NCBI GenBank assembly: GCA_033964015.1
Contig: CM066914.1
Coordinates: forward strand, 12,205,831 to 12,269,830
Reading direction: 5' to 3'
DNA from: Scolanthus callimorphus
Lineage: Eukaryota > Cnidaria > Anthozoa > Actiniaria > Edwardsiidae
DNA length: 64,000 nucleotides
Shown here: one piece after another, positions 12,401 to 21,352 of the stretch
Layout of the letters: every line of letters starts with the position of its first letter
Position numbering within the stretch: the stretch's first letter is position 1
Translations under genes and position numbers: made by a program
The notes under the pieces: generated by a model
Database searches by the model: none
What the model saw: the letters and a program-made list of their open reading frames with translations, nothing else
What the model was told of the DNA's origin: nothing

Positions 12401-15400
12401 CAATATTGAATCTAGGTTCCTCCAACAGTTTCCTATTTGAGTGTTACGTTTGTTTTTCAATATTATATTTTGTTATATTTTATTTTGTTTTGTAGAGGGC
12501 TGTGAAGATGTTCCTTGATAATCTGGACAAAGTTCCGGTAAGAAGAACATATTTTTCCTTATATTCACTGTTAGTATGAAATTATAAAACATGAGACAAC
12601 GAAGATGGAAATTCCTCTTCTAGGTTGAAGATGTTGTTCGCCAGCTGAGCAAGCACACAAAGCTTCTCCATTTGGTAAGACAAGCTTTTTATTTCAGAGG
12701 AAAAAGGCTCTAATGGTAATGGAGTGTGAGTTAGAAACCAGTTTCGGTAGTGCGCAGGGCGTTAATATTGGGCTGAAAGAAAAATGAAATCCAAAGAACA
12801 TAGGAAAAGATATCAATCAAGCGCATTGGAAAGGGGGAAACAAGCTAATTTTTTTCCAAGTGTTTGTGTGAGCCTTGATGACCTGCCCTGAAGCCGAGCT
12901 TACTGAGCATGCATGCCTGTTTTTTTTTTTTTTTTTTGTTGTTGTTGTTTTTTACTGAACGTTGAATTATATTCCTATTTGGTGACACCCTAACTCCTTG
13001 TTTAGCATGTTCTTTTATTTCAAGCTTTGGTTCTCTCTTTCAGTACCTAGATGCTGTTTATCAGAAAGATCCACAGGCCGGGATGGATTTCCATGAACTG
13101 CAAGTAAGATTTCCATCACGCGTGGTCGCTATTTTTAGACCTTTTAACTCCATATTACTGAATTCTTTGAAAAATGTTTAATGCTTTATTTTATTTTCTA
13201 TCTCTCGTAGCGTCCTAGTCGAATCCATTCGTATTAGAGCATTAATACGAACTTAAAATGCTGGTTTTATTTTAAGGTTGGTTTGTACGCCGAATTCGAC
13301 CGAGATCGTCTCCTTCCTTTTCTACGGAACAGTAATTACTACCCTCTACAAAAGGTAATCAGCTCTCGCGAAAATAAACATTCAACATTCTTAGCGCCAC
13401 AATGGATCCATGGCGTCACGATGGGTACAAGGAAAGTAGCAGACTCCTTTGCAACTCCAGCGTGAATAGATCCTTTATATATGGTGCACTATAGTGTCCT
13501 CCGTATAAATATCTCTGGCAATAGAGGTCTGACGTGAAAACAGGCAGAACTTGAATGCTAAACGATCAAATTGGTATACTGTTGTAATCTGTTGATATGT
13601 TGCTTTTTGTAGGCCTTGGCCGAGTGCGAGCAACGACATCTCATTCCAGAAATGGTCTTCTTACACAGTAAGTATTTCCCTGGTAGAGCAGATTTCGTAT
13701 GACTGTGAAGTGTCGTGACACGGCGCGGTACTGTCGCGGTGGCGGCACGGAACCTGGCCTGCTGTAGATACGGAATGAAATCGCGTAGTCGCGGCGCGGC
13801 TCACTTTTCACAAACATACGAAATCTGTTCTATTTCCAGTTGTCATGTTGTGTATTGGTTTTATTGCTGGCTTTACCACCATGAAGTATTGCCAGTTGTC
13901 ATGTCAGGAAAAATAGTCACGAATACTTGAAGAGATATTGCTAATATTCAAGACAAAATCGAGTTTATTGGGTGCGACGATACAGCTTGTCACTTTCAGG
14001 TCGAATGGGCAACAGTAAGCAAGCACTTCACCTCATCATTGAAGAAGAAAAAGATGTTGAACAGGTAGAGTGGAAAATAAGGTCAAGAAGAACGACAACA
14101 ATCACCTCCCATGATACTCTTAGTGAAGCTTTTTTCCCATTTTTAACGCGTAAGTATGGCAAGCATATGGATGAGTTATCGTGAGGGGGCGCAAATGCAC
14201 TCGCTCGCACGTTTCTTTGTGTGATTTCATTAGTTAGGAGGTAGACTGAATCATCACGCTGAACTTCAGTTTTCACTGGTACCTTATAGACTTACCACAA
14301 GTCGACCTCTTTAACGTCGCGAAGGATATTTTTGAAAGTCTCGCTGTTAACGATTATCTACGTCGACGCCTCTGTCGCCAATGTCCTCATCTCATCTCCC
14401 CCCTGGGGAAAGAAGCAGGGGGAGGGAGGGTGCCAGGAGGGAGAGGATAATCTCTCACATCTGTGGCGTCTCATCTTACTCGATTCTGTTTTTTAGGCAA
14501 TTGAATTCTGCAAGGATCAAAACGATGAAGACCTGTGGGAAGACCTTATTAAGTATTCTCTCGACAAACCAGGTAATTTACCACGTGACTATGAACTCTA
14601 GAGATGATAGAGACTTCAAGTACTTGGGTTATGTTGATAAATATGCACTTTGCTCAATAAATAAGGAGTGCATATTAATTTGCGGGAAAAACTTGTTTAT
14701 CGGTTTTTTAATTTCCCGCCAGCCTTTATCACGTGCCTTCTTCATAACATTGGTACGCACGTGGATCCCATCAAACTCATCGAGGTAGGTGATAAGCCCC
14801 GGTTAACCAAGTTACAGTCTCACTTGGCCCATATTTGAACAACCAATAGCCTGCTTGGCGCCACCCCCGCCCTCCCCCTAGCCGTCTCTCCATTCGCTTT
14901 TTGCTCGCCACAGGAATCCCGAGACCGCGAGAGCATATTTTTCGGATAAACCCACAAGAGAGCCGACAAGTAAGCAAAATAGCCAAACACACACCTGCAG
15001 CTTACAGAGTCTGTGACTCGGCAAACACACACCTGCAGCTTACAGAGTCTGTGACTCGGCAAACACACACCTGCAGCTTACAGAGTCTGTGACTCGGCAA
15101 ACACACACCTGCAGCTTACAGAGTCTGTGACTCGGCAAACACACACCTGCAGCTTACAGAGTCTGTGACTCGGCAAACACACACCTGCAGCTTACAGAGT
15201 CTGACTCGGCAAACACACGCCTGCAGCTTACAGAGTCTGTGACTCGCCAAACACACACCTGCAGCTTACAGAGTCTGACTCGGCAAACACACACCTGCAG
15301 CTTACAGAGTCTGTGACTCGGCAAACACACACCTGCAGCTTACAGAGTCTGTGACTCGGCAAACACACACCTGCAGCTTACAGAGTCTGTGACTCGGCAA

Positions 15401-18400
15401 ACACACACCTGCAGCTTACAGAGTCTGACTCGGCAAACACACACCTGCAGCTTACAGAGTCTGACTCGGCAAACACACACCTGCAGCTTACAGAGTCTGT
15501 GACTCGGCAAGCACACACCTGCAGCTTACAGAGTCTGACTCGGCAAACACACACCTGCAGCTTACAGAGTCTGTGACTCGGCAAACACACACCTGCAGCT
15601 CTTACAGAGTCTGTGACTCGGCAAACACACACCTGCAGCTTACAGAGTCTGACTCGGCAAACACACACCTGCAGCTTACAGAGTCTGACTCGGCAAACAC
15701 ACACCTGCAGCTCTTACAGAGTCTGTGACTCGCCAAACACACACCTGCAGCTTACAGAGTCTGACTCGGCAAACACACACCTGCAGCTTACAGAGTCTGT
15801 GACTCGGCAAACACACACCTGCGGCTTACAGAGTCTGACTCGGCAAACACACACCTGCAGCTTACAGAGTCTGACTCGGCAAACACACACCTGCAGCTTA
15901 CAGAGTCTGATTCGGCAAACACACACCTGCAGCTTACAGAGTCTGATTCGGCAAACACCCACCTGCAGCTTACAGAGTCTGTGACTCGGCAAACACACAC
16001 CTGCAGCTTACAGAGTCTGATTCGGCAAACACCCACCTGCAGCTTACAGAGTCTGTGACTCGGCAAACACACACCTGCAGCTTACAGAGTCTGATTCGGC
16101 AAACACCCACCTGCAGCTTACAGAGTCTGTGACTCGGCAAACACACACCTGCAGCTTACAGAGTCTGACTCGGCAAACACACACCTGCAGCTTACAGAGT
16201 CTGTGACTCGGCAAACACACACCTGCAGCTTACAGAGTCTGTGACTCGGCAAATATTTTTGAACAATCACCGGGACGGCTGATTTAGGTAACTGAACTTA
16301 ATTTGGCCAAACCAATGTGTAAATTTCAACGGTATTCACGGGAGTATCGAGATACGTGAGCTCTTTTACCCCCAAAGTCTGAACACTAGTTCTCCTTAGT
16401 GATAACAATGTGTTTTCCTAGTAACAGGAAAGGAGAATTCGGTGTTGAATCAAGGAATCGGGATGGATCATGCTATAATGCTACGATCTTGCGACAAGGA
16501 ATGGAATTAGTTCTTTTTATGTAACCGTGTATTAAAGTGTTTGGATGTATTTCCAGCGAATCCCAGAGGGCATGAAGATATCCGGACTACGCGACTCACT
16601 AGTGAAGATATTACAAGATTACAACTTACAGGCAAGAAGGGATTTTCACTATTTTCTTTTAACTTCAGATATGCAACCTTTGACTCGCAGTATGCAAAAT
16701 CAGTCAACTATGTATAAATTTTTTTCGTCCTAGATCTCCTTGCGTGAAGGATGCAAGAAAATTCTAGTCAAAGACAGGTATAGATGATAAGCATTGGACA
16801 TTCTCGTACCCAGAGCTCCTCGGTTCGTCTGCTCGCGGGGGAGGCTCTGGGGGCATCCTTTTGAGGGCCTTCGCTGATTGGCTGATTTTGAGCGTTGGGG
16901 CATGTTCAGAAAGTTGTTTCTCTCAACGGCTCTGTATCCCTCTGTATCAAAACTCGCGCATCCGTCAGTGGCTGTCACCAGAGCCTCCCCGCGGTGACAA
17001 GCCGGGAGCTCTGGGTTCGATTCCGTATGACTGAAAAACACGGAACACGACACGGTTAGGATACGGAACTTCGCTCGCATCTTTTTTGTTACTGTCACGG
17101 TACGATTGAAAATACGTTGGGCCGTGCCGTGCCGTGATGTTTTCAAAGTCATACGAAATTTGCTGCAAAAGGAGCAGATTTCAGATGACTTGCGTTTTCT
17201 ACATTCTCTTAAGCCCCATTTACACGACAGGGATATTTTGGCACGGCTCGGATAAAAAGTGGTAGGGGTATCAAATTTAGTGGCACGGCTCGGTTGTATT
17301 TGCGATGTGTAAATGGCTTTGCCGTACTAAGAGCCCGACCGAAATTTCACCCTTTCCGGGACTACGTGGCGAGGTAGTCCCAGAACCATTTTTATCCGAG
17401 CCGTGCCAAAAAAAAATCCGGCTTTAGTATTGTTGACGTCTTGGATCCTTGATATTCAGCCAATCAGAATGCTCTATTACCGTCCCAGTGAGTAGCCTGT
17501 GAGCCGGCTCTCCAATGGGTTTTTTAGGCTTTTTATTGGCGTGTGGGATTCCTGTGCCGCGACACAGGAATCCCGCGCGCCAAAAAAAATCTGAAAAAAA
17601 AACCCACTGGAGAGCCTTAGTGAGACATGATCTTGTTTCTCCTTCCAAAGATGAAGAGTTTGATGATGAGGCGACCGGTTAGCGCAGTGGTAGAGCGCCG
17701 GGCTTATGTTCGGGAGGTTGGGAGTTCAAACCCTGGCCGGGCCAACACTCAGGGTCTTTTCTAATAATTGAGGAGAAGGTGCTGCCTTTGCTCTAACATC
17801 TGCAAATGGTTAGACCTTCGCGTCTTCTCGGATAAGGACGTTAAACCGTAGGCCCCGTCTCTCACATACACTACACTAACCGGAACCAGAGGGACGTTAA
17901 AGAACCACTAGGACCGTCGGAAGTTGCCCAACCTCAGTGTCACAGAACTCACAATACTAACACACACTCATGTTTATAAAGCTGGTTCTTATAGGATGAG
18001 TTATCCATTAATGTAAAGCGCTTTGAGCCGCGAGGATAAAGCGCTATATAAGCACGTTATTATTATTATTATTATTATTCTGGTTACTGTTGATGGTGAC
18101 GATGTTGATGATAGTGACGGTAGTAATATCAACGCCACCAGCGGTGCCTTTAAGAGTTTTTGTTGTTGCCAAAGCGATAATTATGATTCGACTGTCTTTT
18201 CACTTTGTAGCGTTTCATTAATGCACCGCTTGATCAAAGTCCAGCAGAGAGGCGCTGGTGTAGACGGTAAGGCACAGCAAGTACAACACTCATTCACATC
18301 ATCGGAACACACAATATGCTATACAGTCTGGGGTGGGGCGCGCAAGTAGGGACTTTTGGTAAATATTACTAAACCACATAACTTGTTGTGATGGTCCATG

Positions 18401-19471
18401 TTAGTTTTACCGGCCGCGCTGTTTCGGGCCCCACCTCACCTACCCGCCCTGAAAATTCTCACTCGATCTCCACCCCTCAATTACTCCGGAATTTGTAGGT
18501 ATTTCTTTAAAATTCGTTGTTTCTTTTTCGCCCTTCAATAGAAGAAACAATCTGTCAAGGCTGTCGCGCCTCCGTCATAGCTGAAGGTAAAACTCTTATG
18601 ATTTATTCACTTCAGCTACCGTGTTATTATTCCTTTAACCGAATCATAGTATCGAATCAGTTTGAGTTCCATCATGATACCTCATTGCATCATATTTCAT
18701 CTTGTTATCACAGACAGTCGCAAGGCGTCTGATATCATCGTGTTTTTCTGTAAGCACGTCTATCACAAGGATTGTCTTGCTGTTCGAGATATTGTGAGTA
18801 GATATTTTAGTGCGTTCTTCTCTTTTATCGTCGTTTTAATGCAATTTTTATAATTCTGTGGAATCTCACTTCAAGCGCCAACAGTTGAATGGCTTCCATC
18901 AACAAACTTTCGATCGAAAATAATACTAGACATCTAAGTGTATGTTACTGTTTTATACAGTCGGCAGAAGTACGGAAACTATATCGTAGCGAATTGTGGG
19001 AGTTTGACTGTCGGAAGCCAAAACGCTGTTTGTCGATTGGCCTCTTTGAAATTCCACAGAATTGTACAGTAAAATCGCAGTAATCAGTTAGGGTTTTCTC
19101 TTGTATTCGTTTCTCTTATCCAGTGAAGTTTTGGTGTTTGAATGTCTACTCGCACCATTGTCTAGGTTATATGTTGAAAACATTATAATTTCGAGCGAAA
19201 TGGGGACATCGGGAACAAAACGAACTAGTATGATGTTCAATTTTTTTGGCCAACAAAATGGCCGCCGACTATGCACGGAAACCAAACAGAGCCTTGCTGC
19301 TCGAGAGAGTCCAGACGAGATTTATCTCCCGGGCCACTCGCTTTGTGCGCAAAGTACGCTTATTGTGAGTAATTTTCTTTGTAGGGTCCATTTTGTCAGA
19401 TCTGCACCGCACATAGTCAAGTGAAGAGGATGCGATCAATGAAGGGGCGTGGAGGCACCATGTACACTTGA
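3496..19471 (+). CDS. VPS41: VPS41, HOPS-complex vacuolar/lysosomal sorting subunit (38 exons)
   Basis: This is the Vps41 subunit of the HOPS tethering complex, a peripheral membrane protein that tethers late endosomes, AP-3 vesicles and autophagosomes to lysosomes; the role is known from the family. The spliced product is 887 residues (human about 854). An acidic N terminus with a 12-Glu run (residues ~18-29) leads into PKLKYERL, which matches the animal family closely. A beta-propeller follows to about residue 380, then alpha-helical clathrin-like repeats, with WPGDLY and EFDRDRLLPFLR recognisable. A RING-H2 (CQGC, FFCKHVYHKDC, FCQIC; residues ~819-870) ends the protein. All 38 exon phases close without a frameshift. 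The start is the ATG in CCAAGATGG at 3496. Exon coordinates are in the three block entries. An AATAAA lies about 200 bases after the stop (19674). Confidence 0.95.
4010..4230 (+). repeat. CCTCCC-rich imperfect direct repeats in VPS41 intron 2
   Basis: Variants of CCTCCCATGGCAAAAC recur about every 20-45 bases just downstream of the exon 2 donor. The pyrimidine-rich strand is the transcribed sense strand. The run keeps a Pro-rich frame open by chance of composition; it is intronic. Confidence 0.6.
4545..4845 (+). mobile_element. 5'-truncated non-LTR retrotransposon (LINE) 3' end
   Basis: The frame around 4710-4800 reads LPEELRQCKSLKGFKSKL followed by a stop. This resembles the C-terminal reverse-transcriptase tail of CR1/L2/Jockey-type LINEs. 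A short A-rich stretch and a CTATCTATCTGTCTAT microsatellite tail follow. Only a few hundred bases survive, in VPS41 intron 3. Confidence 0.55.
6110..6540 (-). mobile_element. LINE remnant with C-terminal zinc-knuckle, antisense
   Basis: On the minus strand a frame near 6470-6380 reads CQICHEEVEDEQHFLIHC, the C-x2-C...H-x3-HC arrangement at the C terminus of several non-LTR reverse-transcriptase proteins. A short 3' segment and a microsatellite (GACAGACAGACAGATA on the plus strand near 6110) follow. It lies in VPS41 intron 7, antisense to the gene. Confidence 0.6.
8150..8350. repeat. Repeat with two long G runs and duplicated 30-bp block
   Basis: The block CACTTTTCAACACCCTTCC followed by ATG and a long G run occurs twice (about 8261 and 8308). 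G runs of more than ten bases make this stretch prone to assembly error. It is intronic in VPS41 and resembles other dispersed elements, but I cannot name a family. Confidence 0.45.
9590..9865. repeat. Foldback cluster of ATTGGAC / GTCCAAT motifs
   Basis: ATTGGA and its complement TCCAAT occur roughly ten times in both orientations. The segment 9740-9865 is an imperfect palindrome: AGGACTCCATGCTTATCCAAT at the left is answered by ATTGGACAGCATGTAGTCCT at the right. It lies in VPS41 intron 15. There is no coding capacity; it is probably a miniature inverted-repeat element. Confidence 0.6.
9953..14784 (+). CDS. VPS41: VPS41 exons 16-32: helical/clathrin-repeat region
   Basis: Exons: 9953-10006, 10405-10461, 10575-10636, 11020-11101, 11193-11285, 11574-11645, 11718-11791, 11869-11916, 12296-12392, 12496-12537, 12624-12674, 13044-13103, 13277-13354, 13613-13667, 14000-14064, 14497-14572, 14723-14784. 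They encode about residues 384-759. Conserved blocks include DDHISWLIEHSKFEEAL, AIAPYIPRG, KEWPGDLYS, HNLFKSIQDKIV, SRMGNSKQAL, LWEDLIKYSLDKP and NIGTHVDPIKLI. These helices form the clathrin-heavy-chain-like repeat that in this family carries assembly contacts. Confidence 0.92.
10053..10248. repeat. Near-perfect 70-bp inverted repeat (hairpin) in VPS41 intron 16
   Basis: The left arm starts at TAGACCTCCTCGGCTTGCCT and the right arm ends with its reverse complement AGGCAAGCCGAGGAGGTCTA. The arms are about 70 bp with a loop of roughly 50 bases. The very high arm identity implies a young insertion or arm homogenisation. Confidence 0.85.
10806..10970. mobile_element. MITE-like inverted repeat with internal duplication
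   Basis: CAGGGGCGTAGCCAG at the left is complementary to CTGGCTATGCCCCTG at the right. Internally, a block TTAATGTTTACTGTATTTTTCG plus CCCCAAAGGGGGGTC-like sequence is present twice. It lies in VPS41 intron 18. Confidence 0.6.
11990..12086. mobile_element. MITE family B, degenerate copy
   Basis: TTTGTATGCCTGTGAAGTG and the downstream ACACGGAACCTGCCCTGCTAT block match the internal part of the element at 13687-13831. The ends are degraded. It lies in VPS41 intron 23. Confidence 0.5.
13687..13831. mobile_element. MITE family B, copy with both ends
   Basis: AGCAGATTTCGTATGACTGTG at the left edge is complementary to CAAACATACGAAATCTGTT at the right edge. The interior is rich in CGGCACGG-type palindromic blocks. 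Related copies lie at 11990-12086 and 17018-17165. It lies in VPS41 intron 29. Confidence 0.65.
14982..16252 (+). repeat. 36/38-bp minisatellite, about 34 copies, in VPS41 intron 32
   Basis: The unit contains ACTCGGCAAACACACACCTG and then CAGCTTACAGAGTCTG. Two length classes alternate irregularly: units with CTGTGACTCGG (38 bp) and units with CTGACTCGG (36 bp). Variants with GATTCGG and CACCCA are confined to the distal part (15900-16130), where a long-plus-short pair is repeated, a small higher-order repeat. Each unit carries CTGCAG. The 36-bp units keep several frames open, which creates spurious ORFs on both strands. Confidence 0.95.
16557..19471 (+). CDS. VPS41: VPS41 exons 33-38: C-terminal part and RING-H2
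   Basis: Exons: 16557-16631, 16734-16777, 18211-18266, 18542-18586, 18714-18793, 19385-19471. Exon 33 ends CAG followed by GCAAGA, so intron 33 is a GC-AG intron; the flanking protein (LVKILQDYNLQ then ISLREGCKKILV) is exactly the family sequence, which fixes the junction. Zn-binding residues are split over exons 36 (CQGC), 37 (C-x-H-x2-H-x2-C) and 38 (C-x2-C). The protein ends with a basic, Gly-rich tail. The SINE at 17671-18079 sits in intron 34. Confidence 0.9.
16800..17020. mobile_element. MITE family A, copy 2
   Basis: The inverted ends (ATTCTCGTACCCAGAGCTCC and GGGAGCTCTGGGTTCGA) and the interior closely match the element at 2701-2918, with an additional short duplication of the TCTGTATC block. 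It lies in VPS41 intron 34 and is directly abutted by a family B element. Confidence 0.75.
17018..17165. mobile_element. MITE family B, copy abutting family A
   Basis: TCCGTATGACTGAAAAACACGG at the left pairs with CAAAGTCATACGAAATTTGC at the right. The CACGGAAC and GCCGTGCC blocks correspond to those of the copy at 13687-13831. Its start overlaps the end of the family A element, so one inserted at the edge of the other. Confidence 0.6.
17212..17420. mobile_element. MITE-like element with GGCACGGCTCGGATAAAAA ends
   Basis: TTTGGCACGGCTCGGATAAAA (about 17238) is complementary to TTTTATCCGAGCCGTGCCAAA (about 17390). The half-motif GGCACGGCTCGG also repeats internally. Non-coding, in VPS41 intron 34. 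Confidence 0.55.
17500..17615. repeat. Short palindromic element
   Basis: GAGCCGGCTCTCCAATGGGTTTTT at the left is answered by AAACCCACTGGAGAGCC at the right, with a central GGATTCCTGTGCCGCGACACAGGAATCC hairpin. Related CACAGGAATCCCGCGCGCCA blocks occur twice at 37018-37115. Confidence 0.6.
17671..18079 (+). mobile_element. tRNA-derived SINE
   Basis: The 5' head (17671-17743) is tRNA-like, with an A-box-like TTAGCGCAGTGG and B-box-like GAGTTCAAACC, as needed for Pol III transcription. A ~300-bp body follows. The 3' end is GCGCTATATAAGCACG plus a (TTA/ATT) tail, a SINE/LINE 3' end type I know to be widespread in marine invertebrates. It lies in sense orientation in VPS41 intron 34 and looks near full length. 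Confidence 0.8.
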
Positions 19472-21352
19472 CACCCATCATCGCATCGATAGGTACCCGA
19501 TATATAGGGAGGGATAGCTCATGAATAGGTATCGGCGTGACCTCGACACCCAGTTTCCCATCAGTGAGGTATGACAGCAATAGATGTCATGATATGTCTA
19601 TCGATTGTATAGATCTCGAGTCAATAAGAAATCTCTGTAAAAATCCTTGCGTCAAACTAGAAAAAAAGCACAAATAAAACATGTTGGGTTGGGGACTAGA
19701 CTGCAGGCCTCGAACAGAAAAAGCCCCGCTTACGACATTCAGAATGTGTATATTTTCTCACCAATATTTCTTGCCGACCAATTACATGCATAGCGACTCC
19801 TCTCTTTTCTGTTTTTCACTTTTCTTGTCCTCTTTCATCGTTTCTTATTGTTCTCTTCTTTTTGGATTTTGGTGGTAATAGAAGTAGATTGTGTTTCTCG
19901 TCAGCTTGTAAAAATGAAAAAAATGAAAATTTAATAAAGAAATAATAAGATCTGATAATACCAATAATTATTTTAGTAAAAAAAAATAGATCAGGAAAAT
20001 AGAACTTACAGTTATATAAGTGACGGTATGTTTTGCTGTTTACTCGAGCTCGCGGAGGAACTTGTTCATGACGTTTGTCTCTGCCAAATGAGGGGAAATA
20101 TTGTCTTGTCCATGTTTCTTTGCAAAGGTGCTGACGCGCCTTAGACCTGTTTCAAACGTCGATATTTTGCTGCGTCGAATCCAATTTAATCGACTGGTTT
20201 TCTTTTCTCCATTTTACAACAAAAGGAAGAATAACTAAGCAAAACAAACTTTACATTCCTTTTGTTCTACTATGACTCATCTAGATTTACCTTTTGCACT
20301 AGACAATGTGTCCTCTAAGCTGCAAATGAAACTTCTAATAATTGGATTCGACGCGGCAAAAGTTCGACGTCTGAAACTGGCCTTAGAAAGCGAGCTCGAC
20401 GTACAGACACATTTCACTCCGTTATCCAGGTGTCGCTACTTCCATGTTTCTACGGTAATAAATTGTGTCCATTTGAGGCAACAAGTCGCTCGTGTAAAGA
20501 AGGGAGTGGTGGCTAGATTTGATTCCCTCTGCTGTATAATATGGTGAACTGTGTCGTGGGAGGTGTCTGGGGATTTTTTGGTTACACTTTGCCGTAACAA
20601 ACTAAATCTGCGGGTGCTGGAATAAACTGCCGAGTACATCCCATCCTGTAGTAAACATACAAAACGGCTGCGGAATTCTACAATTACAGTAAATTACTTT
20701 AGTGAAAAAAATGTTGTCCATTTACGGTCACGGAAACTAAAACTAGTAATCATTTAGTTACAATATTCGGTGCTTTTCCCGTGCAATCCTTTATTGGATA
20801 CCGCGAGTGTCGTGTTCACCCCTTGAGGTAATCCACTTCCTGTGTGCGGTTAATCATTTGCAAATCCCTGTGGGAGGGGCAATTAGCATAGGCTTCGCTC
20901 GCGAGTCGCTCAGCCGGGACGGTAATCCTTCACCGGAAAGTTTCTTGAAGAACTCGAGCTTATCATTATACGCAAGACTCTTGAAATAACATCTGTTGGC
21001 CTCCCCAACTCCGTTAAAGACTCATGCTCTCTTTCTAGTGGGAACGTTCAGAAAATCTGGCTTCAGGCGCGCGCTTGACCGGTGAGTAACTCCAGGATTT
21101 TTCAAGTATTTGCGGTTTCAGAAGCCTTATGCATTATGTGGTGGTTACTTCTCTTGACCGCACCGAGACTATGCGAGATAAGAGTTTGAATGAAAATACG
21201 AATTCGTCTTGGTTAAGTTATACTCTGAGAGTTTATCGGCATCGAACACGCGCAATAATCCATTTGACATGACATAATTAATTTCTTTCCTCCAGATAAT
21301 ACATCCCGAAAGTCTGTTTTGATCCTGTCGTCGTCGAATAGGCCTTGTAAAT
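19472..21352. other. Spacer between VPS41 and integrin alpha A
   Basis: It contains the VPS41 3' untranslated region. AATAAA at about 19674 is the first good polyadenylation signal and another AATAAA lies near 19934. An inverted-repeat element occupies about 20140-20390. The integrin A promoter and 5' untranslated region must lie in the last few hundred bases before 21353, or further upstream with an untranslated exon. I see no coding exon. Confidence 0.6.
20140..20392. mobile_element. MITE-like element with ~50-bp inverted ends
   Basis: TAGACCTGTTTCAAACGTCG and CTGCGTCGAATCCAATTTA on the left are complementary to TTGGATTCGACGCGGC and CGACGTCTGAAACTGG on the right. The short open frame across it (from 20272) is therefore not taken as a gene. 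Confidence 0.6.

Noticed and set aside
14820..16072. Cys-rich and Thr/Gln-rich repeat frames on both strands
   Set aside because: These are frames through the 36/38-bp minisatellite; length-class changes break any single frame.
14982..16252. CRISPR-like direct repeats
   Set aside because: The units are contiguous without unique spacers, there are no cas genes, and the host is eukaryotic.
16730..17152. 140-codon antisense frame
   Set aside because: It spans two abutting MITEs and the antisense of VPS41 exon 34.
17671..17743. Functional tRNA gene
   Set aside because: It is continuous with a SINE body and (TTA)n tail, so it is the SINE head.
20272..20547. 91-codon frame starting MTHLDLPFALD
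   Set aside because: It crosses the inverted repeat of a MITE-like element and shows no recognisable domain.
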